Source: CAZMGV01 sp964565925 (GTDB lineage Bacteria; JAGRBM01; JAHCIT01). From it: a stretch of 64,000 bases of DNA. The position numbers were made by a program, and so were the translations under genes. The stretch is taken from contig CAZMGV010000006.1 of the NCBI GenBank assembly GCA_964565925.1, positions 1 to 64,000 of the forward strand, given 5' to 3'. Of this stretch, positions 9,811 through 18,382 are shown in pieces. The stretch's first letter is position 1, and every line of letters begins with the position of its first letter. The notes under the pieces were generated by a model that searched no databases, was not told the DNA's origin, and worked only from the letters and a program-made list of their open reading frames with translations.

Positions 9811-10206
9811 TCAGGCCGGAAGCGCTTTGATCTGCTTGATCAGCTGCTGGCAGTCGCCAAAGAGTTGGCCGATCTTGCCCGGCTTGGCGAGCTTGATCGC
9901 CATGAAGATCTTTTCGTCGAGCTGATAGAACAGGATGCCGCCGCGGTCGGCGAGCACAACCATCGAAAAAAGCTTGTTGCAGTCGAGTTCGCTCACAATC
10001 GTCGGAGCGGCGGCCGACACTGCGGACACCATGCCGCCCATCTTCAAATCGGTTTCGCCGGTATCGTCCTTGGGGTGAGACAGAATGACGACACCGTCGT
10101 CCGACACGAGGCTGATGGACGCCACCAGCGGACGCGCCTGCACGAATTTCTGGAACAGGTCCGAAATCCCATCGTAATTAGCGGAAACGACATCATCGAG
10201 ACTCAT
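9811..10206 (-). CDS. Roadblock/LC7 domain protein
   Basis: A 131-residue single-domain protein with the Roadblock/LC7 pattern: an N-terminal helix, then ASISLVSDDGVVILS, a central helix with small residues, and a strand running into IKLAKPGKIGQL. Family members such as MglB usually dimerise and regulate small Ras-like GTPases, but no partner GTPase is present in this window. It is cytoplasmic, with no signal or membrane helix. It lies on the minus strand 51 bases downstream of a secreted thioredoxin-like gene, probably in one transcript. Only a weak purine tract precedes the ATG. Confidence 0.75.
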   Translation of the reverse strand: MSLDDVVSANYDGISDLFQKFVQARPLVASISLVSDDGVVILSHPKDDTGETDLKMGGMVSAVSAAAPTIVSELDCNKLFSMVVLADRGGILFYQLDEKIFMAIKLAKPGKIGQLFGDCQQLIKQIKALPA

Positions 10207-10257
10207 AGGTGTCTCAAGATTGCAACGGCACGCAGGGAAAGTAAAGCCCCAAGGTTT

Positions 10258-10884
10258 TCAAGGGGTTGCGGGCTTTTGGGATTTCCCACCTGACGGTGCA
10301 CCGGCCGGCGAAGCGGTCTGGGCGGGGGACTTGTCGACCAGGGTCTGGGTCTTCTTGATCATCAGGGCCGCCAGAATCGAAAGCTGGATGGTGGCCGGAT
10401 TGGTCTTGAGCCCCGACATCATCGAAACGACGTTCTCCTTGTCATCGACGACAATGTACAGGGGTGCCTCCGCCGGGTTGGCCCCGAGCGTCCGGGTAAA
10501 CGCCCCGTCCAGATCGAATACGACCGGATTATCGTAAACGCGCCGTTCCAGCAGCGCTTTCAGATCGCCGGGAGCGCCGTGCAGCACGTGGATCAGTATG
10601 CCGTCTGACTGCCGGACCGATTTGCCCAGCGCCCGGTTCGACGGAGCGGCCCGGTCACACATTTCGCACGCGCCCGTCTCCAGAATGAATACGATATTTT
10701 TCGTCTGGGGCGTGAAAAACGACCGGATCGTCCGGGTTTCCGTTTTGCCGCCGACGAGCGCCGGCAGCTCCCATAAAAGCGGATCGGCCGGACGCGCGAG
10801 CGGCTTCGCATTTTCCGGTTTGGCAAAAACCGCGCTCGCCAGTGCGCAGACCAGGAATACTGACAGATGTACCGCTCTGCTCAT
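10258..10884 (-). CDS. Secreted thioredoxin-like protein with CEMC motif
   Basis: A 208-residue protein with a signal peptide at about residues 1-21 ending near VFA. A thioredoxin-like section follows, in which VFILETGACEMCDRA places a Cys-x-x-Cys pair at 73 and 76. Later strands read as ILIHVLHG and APLYIVVDDKENVV, the usual thioredoxin order but with the familiar cis-proline replaced or displaced (AEAP). The last 35 residues are Ala/Pro/Lys-rich and probably disordered. It may be a periplasmic thiol-disulfide protein, although CEMC is unusual for known reductases. AAAGGGG sits nine bases before the ATG. It is divergent from the YciI-like gene. Confidence 0.65.
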   Translation of the reverse strand: MSRAVHLSVFLVCALASAVFAKPENAKPLARPADPLLWELPALVGGKTETRTIRSFFTPQTKNIVFILETGACEMCDRAAPSNRALGKSVRQSDGILIHVLHGAPGDLKALLERRVYDNPVVFDLDGAFTRTLGANPAEAPLYIVVDDKENVVSMMSGLKTNPATIQLSILAALMIKKTQTLVDKSPAQTASPAGAPSGGKSQKPATP

Positions 10885-10950
10885 CGGAATCGACCCCTTT
10901 TATTGTTGACCGCCAAATGTATTATCCGAACGTTAAAGGAGAATGAAACC

Positions 10951-11244
10951 ATGCCGCACTATATCCTGATCGGACGGGACCGTGCCGGAGCCCTCGACAC
11001 CCGCCTGCGTGTTCGGGAGGAACACCTGAAAGGGCTGCAGGCGCTACAGGACGCCGGAAAGCTGGTCGTGGCGGGGCCCATCCGGAACGCCGAGGATAAG
11101 CCCGCAGGTACCGTGGCGATCTTCGAAAGCGACAATCTGGAAAACGCAAAAACGTTGATGTCCAGAGACCCCTATATCCGCGAAGGGGTTTTCGAGACCT
11201 GGACGGTGGAGCCTTACCTGGTGGTATTTCCGAAGGGGAAATAG
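10951..11244 (+). CDS. YciI-like protein
   Basis: A 97-residue YciI/YCII-domain protein. The order MPHYILIGRDR, R-x-x-H-L, L-x-x-GK-L-V-V-AGPI and a C-terminal DPY-x-x-x-G-V-F-x-x-W is characteristic of this dimeric ferredoxin-like fold. The invariant His of the REEHLKGL segment and the Asp of SRDPYI are both present. Function is unknown for most members, but some are small dehydrohalogenase-like or hydrolase enzymes. The start ATG at 10951 has AAAGGAG (10935-10941) in good position, and an earlier in-frame start would overlap the divergent gene. It converges on a membrane protein gene with 3 bases between them. Confidence 0.85.
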   Translation: MPHYILIGRDRAGALDTRLRVREEHLKGLQALQDAGKLVVAGPIRNAEDKPAGTVAIFESDNLENAKTLMSRDPYIREGVFETWTVEPYLVVFPKGK

Positions 11245-11247
11245 CCC

Positions 11248-11778
11248 TCAGGTACCCGGAAACAACCGGCCGTTTTCCTTCACCAGCACGATTCCCAGAT
11301 AGATGATGATTCCGATCAGGCCGATCAGGATCAGATGAATCCGCCGGAGCTTGTTCTGATACAGAACCAGCGCGGCATCACGGTCTTCCGCCGGCACCAC
11401 GCCTTTGGCGATACGGATGTATTTCATGCCGAGTGCGAACATCGCCATCGACATGAGCATTACGTACAGGAAGACGAACCCGAGCTTGATCCCGAGCACC
11501 GGCCCCACATGCCGGAAATAGTCGAGCCCGTATGCCTTCTTGTATTTCAGGATGTTCACCACACCGCTCATGAACATGAACATCATCAGGTAGCCGTTCA
11601 CGTTGATAAACAGCCTGACTGTCTCGGCTTTGCTGTCCAGCGACTCGCCCTCGTTCGGAAGCTTCGAGGCGAACGGCAGGTAAAAGAACACGAAGAACGC
11701 CATCCCGCCCAGAGACAGGGCCGTCGAAGCCAGATGTATCCATAACGCCAGGGTGTCGAAATCGAGATAGGTCTTCAT
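11248..11778 (-). CDS. Four-helix integral membrane protein, CopD/DUF2269-like
   Basis: A 176-residue inner-membrane protein with four predicted helices, at about residues 13-33, 58-80, 93-117 and 145-165. Histidines lie at helix ends (WIHLAST, RHVGPVLG, RRIHLIL), which recalls haem- or copper-related four-helix families such as CopD and DUF2269, but the resemblance is general. The ATG at 11778 is preferred because AAGGTG lies seven bases before it. An ATG seven codons upstream lacks a site. It shares no obvious operon partner. Confidence 0.55.
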   Translation of the reverse strand: MKTYLDFDTLALWIHLASTALSLGGMAFFVFFYLPFASKLPNEGESLDSKAETVRLFINVNGYLMMFMFMSGVVNILKYKKAYGLDYFRHVGPVLGIKLGFVFLYVMLMSMAMFALGMKYIRIAKGVVPAEDRDAALVLYQNKLRRIHLILIGLIGIIIYLGIVLVKENGRLFPGT

Positions 11779-11856
11779 AACCGGGCACCTTTTCGCCACA
11801 AAGGGGCAGGCCGTTCCCGCCGTATCCGGTGGGGGCGTCCCTGCGCCGCCGCCTAG

Positions 11857-13341
11857 TTATCCGTTATTCAGTTTCGTGTCGAGAAGGTGCAGAAACAGAT
11901 CGGTGGTCTTGGGATCGTAGAGCGTACCCCGGCCATCCTCGTAATGTTCCTTGATCATTTCGACGGTCCAGGCCTTCTTGTAGCTCCGGACGGTAGCCAG
12001 AGCGTCGTACACCTCGACGAGAATCAGGATATTGCCTGGCTGGGATATGTCCGATCCGCCGAGTTTTCGCGGATAACCGGACCCGTCATATCGTTCATGG
12101 TGTTCGTAGACATACCGGCGCTCTTCGGCGAGCGACGGAACCTGGGCCAGAATCTGGTCGCCGATCGACGGGTGCTGCTTGATCTGGTCCCGTTCTTCCC
12201 GGGTCAGGGGACCCGCCTTCTGGAGTACGTAATCACTGATACCCAGCTTGCCGATGTCGTGAAGGATACAGGCCACTTCCAGCTTGGCCTTGGTACGGGC
12301 GTCCATGTCGGTGAGATCCGCAAGCATCCGGCTGTAACGGGCGACCCGTTCGGCGTGGCCGCCTGTGTATTTGTCGCGAGCCTCGAGCGCCTTGGCGAGC
12401 GTGTTGATGGTGGACAGGTATCCCTGTTCGAGGTCGCGGTACAGCCGGGCGTTCTCGATGGCAAGCGAGGCGTTGGAGGCGAGCAGCTCCGCCGCCGACA
12501 AGTCGCCGGTTCCGAACGGTCTTTCCGGAGTATTGCGGACCACACACAGGAAACCGGTCAGGGTGCCATGACGGACCAGCGGCACCACGAGCGATATGTC
12601 CTCGCCGCCTATTTCGGCCAAGGGGGAACCCGCCAGCGAAAGCCGGTGGGAACCCTGATCGATCTGGCTGTTCAGCGAACTGACGAGCTTGCGTCTTTTA
12701 TCGTCGTCCAGATTGACGATCCGGTCGCATTCGTCCGTGGAAAGTCCCGCCGCGCAGCCCACTTTGAGGACCGCCGGGTCGGCCGTCTCGTCGATCAGTG
12801 CGATATATCCCTTATCGGCGCCCAGTGTCTTGACGGCGGAGTTCAGCACCAGATCGAGAAGCTGGGGCAGCCGGTTGCCGTCGCCCATGCTCTCGGCGAC
12901 CTGGTGAATCTTGACGATCCGCTCCAGCTGGTCGACCTGCCTGACGAGTCGTTTCTTTTCCAGGCTCCGCTCGACAGTGGTTTCCAGCAGCAGCAGGTTG
13001 ATGGGCTTCTGGAGAAAATCGGAGGCGCCCAGATGAAACGCCTCGATCACGTTTTCGATCGACGCGTATCCCGTGAGCACGATGATATCGAGAGCCGGAT
13101 AGAGCGGATGGACTTTCTTGATGACGTCGAGACCGGAGACATCGCCCAGGTAGAGGTCGCAGATCAGCAGGTCGATGGGACGGCTTTTCAGCGCCTGATA
13201 GAGTTTTTCAGGATTTTCGGCGAGTACGACTTCGTAGTTCCTGGTCTGCAGGAACATTCCGAGCAGATCGCGAACTGAAGGCTCGTCATCCAGGATCGCA
13301 ATCCGGCCTTTGATTGCCGAAAGGTTCAAGGAACCACCCAA
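11857..13341 (-). CDS. Response regulator with receiver, GAF and HD-GYP domains
   Basis: Residues 12-125 form a CheY-like receiver with acidic pocket D18-D19, phospho-acceptor D62, T90 and K112. A coiled-coil linker follows. Residues about 145-300 are a GAF-like sensor domain. Residues about 305-490 are an HD-GYP phosphodiesterase domain with HD at 361-362, HHE at 414-416 and GYP at 422-424. Such proteins hydrolyse cyclic di-GMP when phosphorylated by a partner kinase, and all metal-binding motifs look intact. No histidine kinase is adjacent, so it is an orphan regulator. The TTG start at 13341 has GGAGAG eight bases upstream. A second TTG five codons inside is possible. Confidence 0.88.
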   Translation of the reverse strand: MGGSLNLSAIKGRIAILDDEPSVRDLLGMFLQTRNYEVVLAENPEKLYQALKSRPIDLLICDLYLGDVSGLDVIKKVHPLYPALDIIVLTGYASIENVIEAFHLGASDFLQKPINLLLLETTVERSLEKKRLVRQVDQLERIVKIHQVAESMGDGNRLPQLLDLVLNSAVKTLGADKGYIALIDETADPAVLKVGCAAGLSTDECDRIVNLDDDKRRKLVSSLNSQIDQGSHRLSLAGSPLAEIGGEDISLVVPLVRHGTLTGFLCVVRNTPERPFGTGDLSAAELLASNASLAIENARLYRDLEQGYLSTINTLAKALEARDKYTGGHAERVARYSRMLADLTDMDARTKAKLEVACILHDIGKLGISDYVLQKAGPLTREERDQIKQHPSIGDQILAQVPSLAEERRYVYEHHERYDGSGYPRKLGGSDISQPGNILILVEVYDALATVRSYKKAWTVEMIKEHYEDGRGTLYDPKTTDLFLHLLDTKLNNG

Positions 13342-13509
13342 ACCGCTTTCTCTCCGTTAACCGGACTTTAGGTGAAGCCGTTAACATTTGGTAGATTTCA
13401 GGATGATCAAATAGGCAACCGGAAAGATTTTCGGCATTTGCCCGGAAATCCGGTCTGTCGCATCGCGGCAATATCGGCATTGACAGTATTCACAGGAAAA
13501 ACGGGCCCG

Positions 13510-14613
13510 TCAGGCTGAAGGAATGAACCCGCCACCGGTAAAACTCCCCGGAATGGGCGGCATTTCGAACGATGGCGACGACGGATCGGCCGGCGTGGCC
13601 GGCGTATCAGGAGGTTCTCCGGCGTTCGGACGCCGCCGCAACTCCAGATCGGTATAAAAAACGCCTTCGGCGACGGCCGAAAGAGCGACTTCAATCGCCC
13701 GTACCGGCATCAGTATCAGGGAAGTTATCAATAACGGTATGAGTCCGATACTGCCAAGCTGTTTCATCATCGAATCGGCATCCTGGGACCCCGGACTACC
13801 GTACGACACCGGAGCGATAACTCCGCTCAATGTGGATGCCGCAAGGGTAATCCCCCAGATGAATGCCGTCATCGCCATGAACAGAAGTGTGAGCCGCATC
13901 CAGGGTCTTTCCAGATACGGCTGGCCCTCCTTGCCGGCCGTCCACTTCCAGCTTTCAGCCAGAGCCCCGGAAACACCGGGGTGATCCGCCGGAGCAAACG
14001 CGAGCGCGATACCGAACCGGGAATAAAGAATGAATGATCCGGCGAATGCAGCAATCAGCGCTCCCATACCAGTAACCAGCACGCCAAGAACGGCCAGTAT
14101 CCGGTTGCCTCCGGTGGTCAGCGGAAAAGCACCGGTCAGCGATAGCATCCAGATTCCTATCGGCAGCAAAAGCGAAATCCACGAAACGGCATTTCTCAGG
14201 ATTTCGATTCCGATCGACCGGCCCCAGGGCAGTTCGTCCGACACTTCGGTGAGCCGCCGGTGGCGGCCCGACAGTTCCTCGACCACGCTCCGGACCATTA
14301 CGGATTCGACAACCGGCCTGACGATGTATTTGAAAAACAGGAACAGCAGCACAACGAACAAAGCCGGAACGCCGTGGATCCAGAACAGATCCCGAAACGA
14401 CCCGCTGTCGCTGTACCGGGAGATGGCGGCAAATACCGAATGCTGCAGCTTGGCGCCGGCCAGCGCTTCCGGGACCGCAAAGATCAGACCGGCCCTGAAA
14501 AAATCCCAGAACCGGCGCCCGCATGTATCGGCGACGATCGAAACCAGATCGCTGAATTTCGCCCGGCCCAGACGCGGATCAGGTGTCACTCGCCGGTCGG
14601 CAGTGCCTGGCAT
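13510..14613 (-). CDS. Polytopic membrane protein of unknown function
   Basis: A 367-residue inner-membrane protein with about six hydrophobic segments: near FRAGLIFAVPE, then VPALFVVLLFLFF, ISLLLPIGIWML, ILAVLGVLVTGMGALIAAF, LTLLFMAMTAFIWG and IGLIPLLITSLIL. The C-terminal 40 residues are Pro- and Ser-rich. The overall look is that of the DUF975/YciC-like or GlpQ-associated membrane domains, but I cannot assign it. I prefer the ATG at 14613, with AGGAC upstream, over a GTG 18 bases earlier that lacks a site. The next upstream gene ends in the same direction 78 bases away. Confidence 0.6.
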   Translation of the reverse strand: MPGTADRRVTPDPRLGRAKFSDLVSIVADTCGRRFWDFFRAGLIFAVPEALAGAKLQHSVFAAISRYSDSGSFRDLFWIHGVPALFVVLLFLFFKYIVRPVVESVMVRSVVEELSGRHRRLTEVSDELPWGRSIGIEILRNAVSWISLLLPIGIWMLSLTGAFPLTTGGNRILAVLGVLVTGMGALIAAFAGSFILYSRFGIALAFAPADHPGVSGALAESWKWTAGKEGQPYLERPWMRLTLLFMAMTAFIWGITLAASTLSGVIAPVSYGSPGSQDADSMMKQLGSIGLIPLLITSLILMPVRAIEVALSAVAEGVFYTDLELRRRPNAGEPPDTPATPADPSSPSFEMPPIPGSFTGGGFIPSA

Positions 14614-14690
14614 TGTCGGACTGTCCTGCACGAACAGAACTTATCCGGTTTTGAAGTACCGATCATCTGCCGGTTTCAAACCCGCATAAT

Positions 14691-15551
14691 TTACTGGCAG
14701 ATCAGGTTTTCGAGGGCATACGGACGGCCGCGGTCCACGGGCTGGGCGCGGGCGGAACGGAGCCGCTGACGGGCATCGGGGCTCAGCCGGTCGCCGATAA
14801 TCTCCTGCAGCACTCCGGCATCACACTTGTTCAGGTCCGGAGAACCGGCGGCTTCCTCGCCGAAGCGCCGCGCTTTCTCCATATCCTTGCCAAAAAACTT
14901 GGGAAGCGACGCATAGTAGGAAGCGAGAAAAACCTCTCCGCCGCCGCCTTCGGCAAGCGGGGCGATCTCGTGCAGCCGCAGGAGCAGCCGCTCGACATCC
15001 TTCGCCTGGGATGCGGCGGTAAACATGCTGAGACGGTCCAGTACATGTCCCCAACTGATCGCGAACCAGTAGATCGCCTTCGCATCTTTTGCGTCGAGTT
15101 CGGACAGATGGCCGGATACCGCCTTATACGAGTCACCGATGTTCTCGTGCTCCGGACGGCTCCGAAGGACTTTCAGCGCCAGAGCCCGGGCCCGCTTGTA
15201 AAGCTTCTCCTGATCCTTTCCCGATTTCTGGGATTGATCGGCCACCAGAAATGCCGCCCGCGCCCGGCAGAGCATCACTTCAGCCGTTCCGGTTTCATCC
15301 GCCAGTGCGTATTCTTCGAGACTTTTCCAGTCTGGAACCGGTTTGACGTCCGCTGCCTGAGCGGTTTGCTGCAGAAACGAGAGCAGTTTCTGCTCACAAG
15401 GGTCCTGTGGGATTTTGGGAGCTGCTGGCGGCTGATTTTCGGAAGCGGAAGCCGGCACCGGGCCGGTTTCCGGCTGGGCCTGTGCCGGCCCGGCCAGAAC
15501 CATGAGTGAGTAGAGGATAAAGAGGCTGAAAACGCGATAAGGGGGTTTCAT
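14691..15551 (-). CDS. TatT-like periplasmic TPR protein
   Basis: A 286-residue protein with a signal peptide (residues 1 to about 25, ending AGPAQAQ). A helical repeat region follows, containing AIYWFAISWG, then ASYYASLPKFFGKDMEKAR and a closing LSPDARQRL. This order resembles the T-component (TatT) of TRAP transporters, a periplasmic TPR ring. No TRAP permease or DctP gene is adjacent, so the transport link is inference from family likeness. Two cysteines (near 52 and 262) could form a disulfide. The ATG at 15551 is preferred. A GTG seven codons upstream is the alternative. Confidence 0.55.
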   Translation of the reverse strand: MKPPYRVFSLFILYSLMVLAGPAQAQPETGPVPASASENQPPAAPKIPQDPCEQKLLSFLQQTAQAADVKPVPDWKSLEEYALADETGTAEVMLCRARAAFLVADQSQKSGKDQEKLYKRARALALKVLRSRPEHENIGDSYKAVSGHLSELDAKDAKAIYWFAISWGHVLDRLSMFTAASQAKDVERLLLRLHEIAPLAEGGGGEVFLASYYASLPKFFGKDMEKARRFGEEAAGSPDLNKCDAGVLQEIIGDRLSPDARQRLRSARAQPVDRGRPYALENLICQ

Positions 15552-15596
15552 GCGGTCCCCGGCGCTTACCACATGCCGGTGGACCGGCTCAAACGG

Positions 15597-16361
15597 CTAG
15601 ATGGCGTGCGCATGGGGATCGTGCGGCAGGATCTCGGCGATTTCGTACTTCACGCCCTGCAGATTCAGGCAGTCGTCCCTGGTGAGACGGGCGACTTTTG
15701 TGGCGTCAATAGCCACCACCGGAATCCGGCCGAACCCGTAGTGCGATTCTCCGTGCCGGCGCGGTGAGTGTTTGACGGGCCGCTCCCGGACCACCATGCC
15801 GCGCCGCTGGGCAAGCACGCCCAGAAAACGGTGCCAGCCATCCGGAATTTTCTGTTCGCCCCACTGGTCGCGCCGAATCACCTTCATGGTGCAGCCATGG
15901 TCGTGAAGCGGAACTCCGGTGATGTCGGAAATGATGTGGCTGGCGGCGTTGGACGCCATGACTCTCAGACGCCCGTCTTCCCGTTCCTTGCGCCATCCCA
16001 CGATCATCCCCGCCTGCTCGACCTCCAGCTGGCGGATCATGCCGCCGAAATCCCGCGGATCGTTCTGCAGGTCGGCATCGACAGGAAGCAGGTAGCGGCC
16101 GCGCGCAAACCGGAAGCCGGCCTCCAGCGCGGCGGATTGTCCATAGTTCTTCCTGAAAATAACCGCTCTCGCCGCACCGCCGGTCGACACGAACGCCCTG
16201 ATCAGTTCCTGGCTGCCGTCGCTCGAACCGTCGTCCACGAAGATCACTTCCCACGACCGTCCCAGTTCCGTCATTGATGCGGAAATGTCGTGCATCATGG
16301 GCGCCAGGCTCTGCGCTTCGTCCAGCACCGGGAGTATGACCGAGAGTTCCGGGGTTTCCAT
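15597..16361 (-). CDS. Family 2 glycosyltransferase, dolichyl-phosphate mannose synthase-like
   Basis: A 254-residue GT-A enzyme. Motifs: ELSVILPVLDEAQSL at the start, FVDDGSSDGS (nucleotide binding), FRKNYGQSAALEAGF, and PVDADLQNDP carrying the DxD metal site. The order and the HGCTMKVIRRD segment are typical of polyprenyl-phosphate mannosyl/glucosyl transferases. It lacks the C-terminal membrane helices of the DPMS-GtrB type, so it is a soluble or peripheral form. It would supply lipid-linked sugar donors for cell-envelope glycosylation, perhaps for the PMT-like enzyme at 52-54 kb, although the two are far apart. GGAGG lies six bases before the ATG. It follows a small membrane protein gene by 12 bases. 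Confidence 0.85.
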   Translation of the reverse strand: METPELSVILPVLDEAQSLAPMMHDISASMTELGRSWEVIFVDDGSSDGSQELIRAFVSTGGAARAVIFRKNYGQSAALEAGFRFARGRYLLPVDADLQNDPRDFGGMIRQLEVEQAGMIVGWRKEREDGRLRVMASNAASHIISDITGVPLHDHGCTMKVIRRDQWGEQKIPDGWHRFLGVLAQRRGMVVRERPVKHSPRRHGESHYGFGRIPVVAIDATKVARLTRDDCLNLQGVKYEIAEILPHDPHAHAI

Positions 16362-16373
16362 GAGATCCTCCGG

Positions 16374-16934
16374 TCAGGGGGCCTTGGCCCGCTGGCGGTT
16401 CCTTTCACGGCAGGCGTTCTGCGACCTTGTCAGACGCATCGTCAGTTCCTTGATCTGCTGCTGGTGCGACTCCCAGGGAGGCTGCCCGAAGTCGACGTTC
16501 TTGAGCGCCGCCACACGCCGCATTTCGGACATGTCGATTTCGTGTATCTTCGCGTTCTGGAAAAACTGCGCCATGCTTTTCGCACGGGCGACACCGTCTT
16601 CGGTGTTGACCGGTTCACCCGAACAGAACCGCTCCAGAAACGCGATATCGCTGTCGGCCCGCACCAGAAACGCCTCGTAACTGGTGAGCGCCGACCGGTA
16701 GTCGTTCTGGATGGCTTCAATGCCGTCGTAGTTGCGGGGACCGCCCGACAGGTGCGCGACCGGATCGTTCGCATCGGGCCCCTTCGCAAGACCCGGCGGC
16801 AGCTCTTTTTTCATCCGCTCCGCCCGCATGAGCGGAATGAGTAATACCGGTACGGCGATAGCCAGCAGCAGTCCTGCGGCCACAAACCGCTTCCACTCGG
16901 GTTTCCGGCGAATCTGTCCAGAAGCCGTATCCAT
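16374..16934 (-). CDS. Single-pass membrane protein, hypothetical
   Basis: A 186-residue protein with a basic N-terminus (QIRRKPEWKR) and one hydrophobic segment at about residues 18-38. A mostly helical, charged domain follows that probably faces the periplasm. No family is recognised. Two cysteines (in ERFCSGE and SQNACRER) may pair. ATG at 16934 is chosen, with GGAAAG about eight bases upstream. A TTG directly before it is possible. It lies 12 bases upstream of the glycosyltransferase gene on the same strand, so the two are very likely co-transcribed. Confidence 0.6.
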   Translation of the reverse strand: MDTASGQIRRKPEWKRFVAAGLLLAIAVPVLLIPLMRAERMKKELPPGLAKGPDANDPVAHLSGGPRNYDGIEAIQNDYRSALTSYEAFLVRADSDIAFLERFCSGEPVNTEDGVARAKSMAQFFQNAKIHEIDMSEMRRVAALKNVDFGQPPWESHQQQIKELTMRLTRSQNACRERNRQRAKAP

Positions 16935-17003
16935 CAAGCCGCTTTCCGCCCTCTGCCTGAAATCTTGTCACTGCCCGGCGCTGTCCGCAATGGGAAAACG
17001 AAA

Positions 17004-17031
17004 GGCCCGGCTGGACTTCTCCGGCCGGGCC
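17004..17031 (-). terminator. Rho-independent terminator after the thiolase gene
   Basis: GGCCCGGC (17004-17011) pairs perfectly with GCCGGGCC (17024-17031), and the stem extends three more pairs with one G-T wobble. Read leftward the hairpin is followed by TTTCGTTTT. It lies 30 bases beyond the thiolase stop. Confidence 0.7.
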
Positions 17032-17061
17032 ATGTCGATTTACCGCCAGATCACCGGCCTG

Positions 17062-18246
17062 TCAGTTGAAAGCCTCGAACAGCCCGGCCGCACCCATGCC
17101 GCCGCCGACACACATGGTCACGATGCCCCATTTTTTCTTGCGCCGCCGCAGTTCCAGCAGGATACCGCCGATCTGGCGCGCACCGGTCATGCCGTAGGGA
17201 TGGCCGATCGAGATCGCGCCGCCGTTGACGTTCAGCTTGTCGGGATTGATACCCAGCTTGTCACGGCAGTAGACCACCTGGACCGCGAACGCCTCGTTCA
17301 GCTCGATCAGGTCGATGTCGTCCAGCTTGAGCCCGTGACGCTTGAGCAGCGTTGGAATGGCGAACACCGGACCGATACCCATTTCATCCGGTTCGCAGCC
17401 TGCGACGACGAGTCCGCGGTATGCGCCCAGCGGAGACAGGTTGCGCTTCTTCGCCTCTTCATCGCTCATCACGACCACGGCGGCGGCGCCGTCGGACAGC
17501 TGCGACGCGTTACCGGCGGTAACGGTGCCCTGTGGATTGAACGACGGCTTTAGCGACTTCAGGCCTTCCAGCGTCGTATCGGGCCGGTTGCCTTCGTCCT
17601 GCGCGAAGAGGAACTCCTTCTTCGTGACTTCGTTGGTATCCTTGTTCTTCTCCGTCATCGTCACCTGCATGGGGACGATTTCCTCGGCGAGTTTGCCGGC
17701 TTTCTGCGCTGCGGCAGTGCGCTGCTGCGACAGGAACGAATATTCGTCCTGAAGATCACGCGAGACCTTGTACCGCGAAGCGACCGTTTCGGCCGTCATG
17801 CCCATCGGCATGTAGATCGCCGGCTTGATCTTGAGGACGCCCGGATTGGCAGCGTCGTTCATGTTGATGACTTTCTGGACCTTGGAGATCGACTCCACAC
17901 CGGCACCGACGACCGGGCCCGTGCCGTCCACGATCACGCGCTGCGCGGCGACCGAGACCGCCTGCAAGCCGGACGAGCAGAACCGGTTGATGGTGGTGCC
18001 GCTCACCGTGACGGGGCAGCCCGCGCGGATTGCTGCGACACGGCCCACGTTGTTGCCCGTCGAACCTTCGGGAAGACCGCACCCCATGATGACGTCTTCC
18101 ACGTCACCCGGGTCGATTTTCGCGCGTTCCAGCGCCGATTTGATGGCGTGTGCGGCCATGTCCGCCCCATGGGTCGAATTGAACGCACCTTTGAATGCCT
18201 TGCCGATCGGCGTTCTCGCCGTCGCTACAATGACTGCCTGCTTCAT
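17062..18246 (-). CDS. Acetyl-CoA acetyltransferase / thiolase
   Basis: A 394-residue thiolase that condenses or cleaves acyl-CoA (acetyl-CoA to acetoacetyl-CoA, or beta-ketoacyl-CoA thiolysis). The catalytic residues are all visible: C90 in INRFCSSGLQA, H349 in ISIGHPYGMTG and C379 in MCVGGGMGA. The ELNEAFA motif is also present. Start ATG at 18246 has GGAGG in good position, and the upstream in-frame ATG does not. The gene stands alone and is followed by a terminator. With the two crotonases elsewhere in the window it points to fatty-acid or ketone metabolism. Whether it works in synthesis or degradation cannot be decided from sequence. Confidence 0.93.
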   Translation of the reverse strand: MKQAVIVATARTPIGKAFKGAFNSTHGADMAAHAIKSALERAKIDPGDVEDVIMGCGLPEGSTGNNVGRVAAIRAGCPVTVSGTTINRFCSSGLQAVSVAAQRVIVDGTGPVVGAGVESISKVQKVINMNDAANPGVLKIKPAIYMPMGMTAETVASRYKVSRDLQDEYSFLSQQRTAAAQKAGKLAEEIVPMQVTMTEKNKDTNEVTKKEFLFAQDEGNRPDTTLEGLKSLKPSFNPQGTVTAGNASQLSDGAAAVVVMSDEEAKKRNLSPLGAYRGLVVAGCEPDEMGIGPVFAIPTLLKRHGLKLDDIDLIELNEAFAVQVVYCRDKLGINPDKLNVNGGAISIGHPYGMTGARQIGGILLELRRRKKKWGIVTMCVGGGMGAAGLFEAFN

Positions 18247-18382
18247 AAGAACCTCCACATAGTTGGTCGCGTACCGGTCCGCGCCGTTACGCGGGATTGT
18301 GGACGGCTACCCGGACGGAAAGAAAACGCCATGTTCAGCTGGATTGGCCGGAACAACCCCGAAAAATGACATTTGAGTCACT

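Noticed and set aside
14691..15551. TRAP transporter operon
   Set aside because: The TatT-like protein has no DctP, DctQ or DctM partner in the window, so only a family resemblance is claimed.
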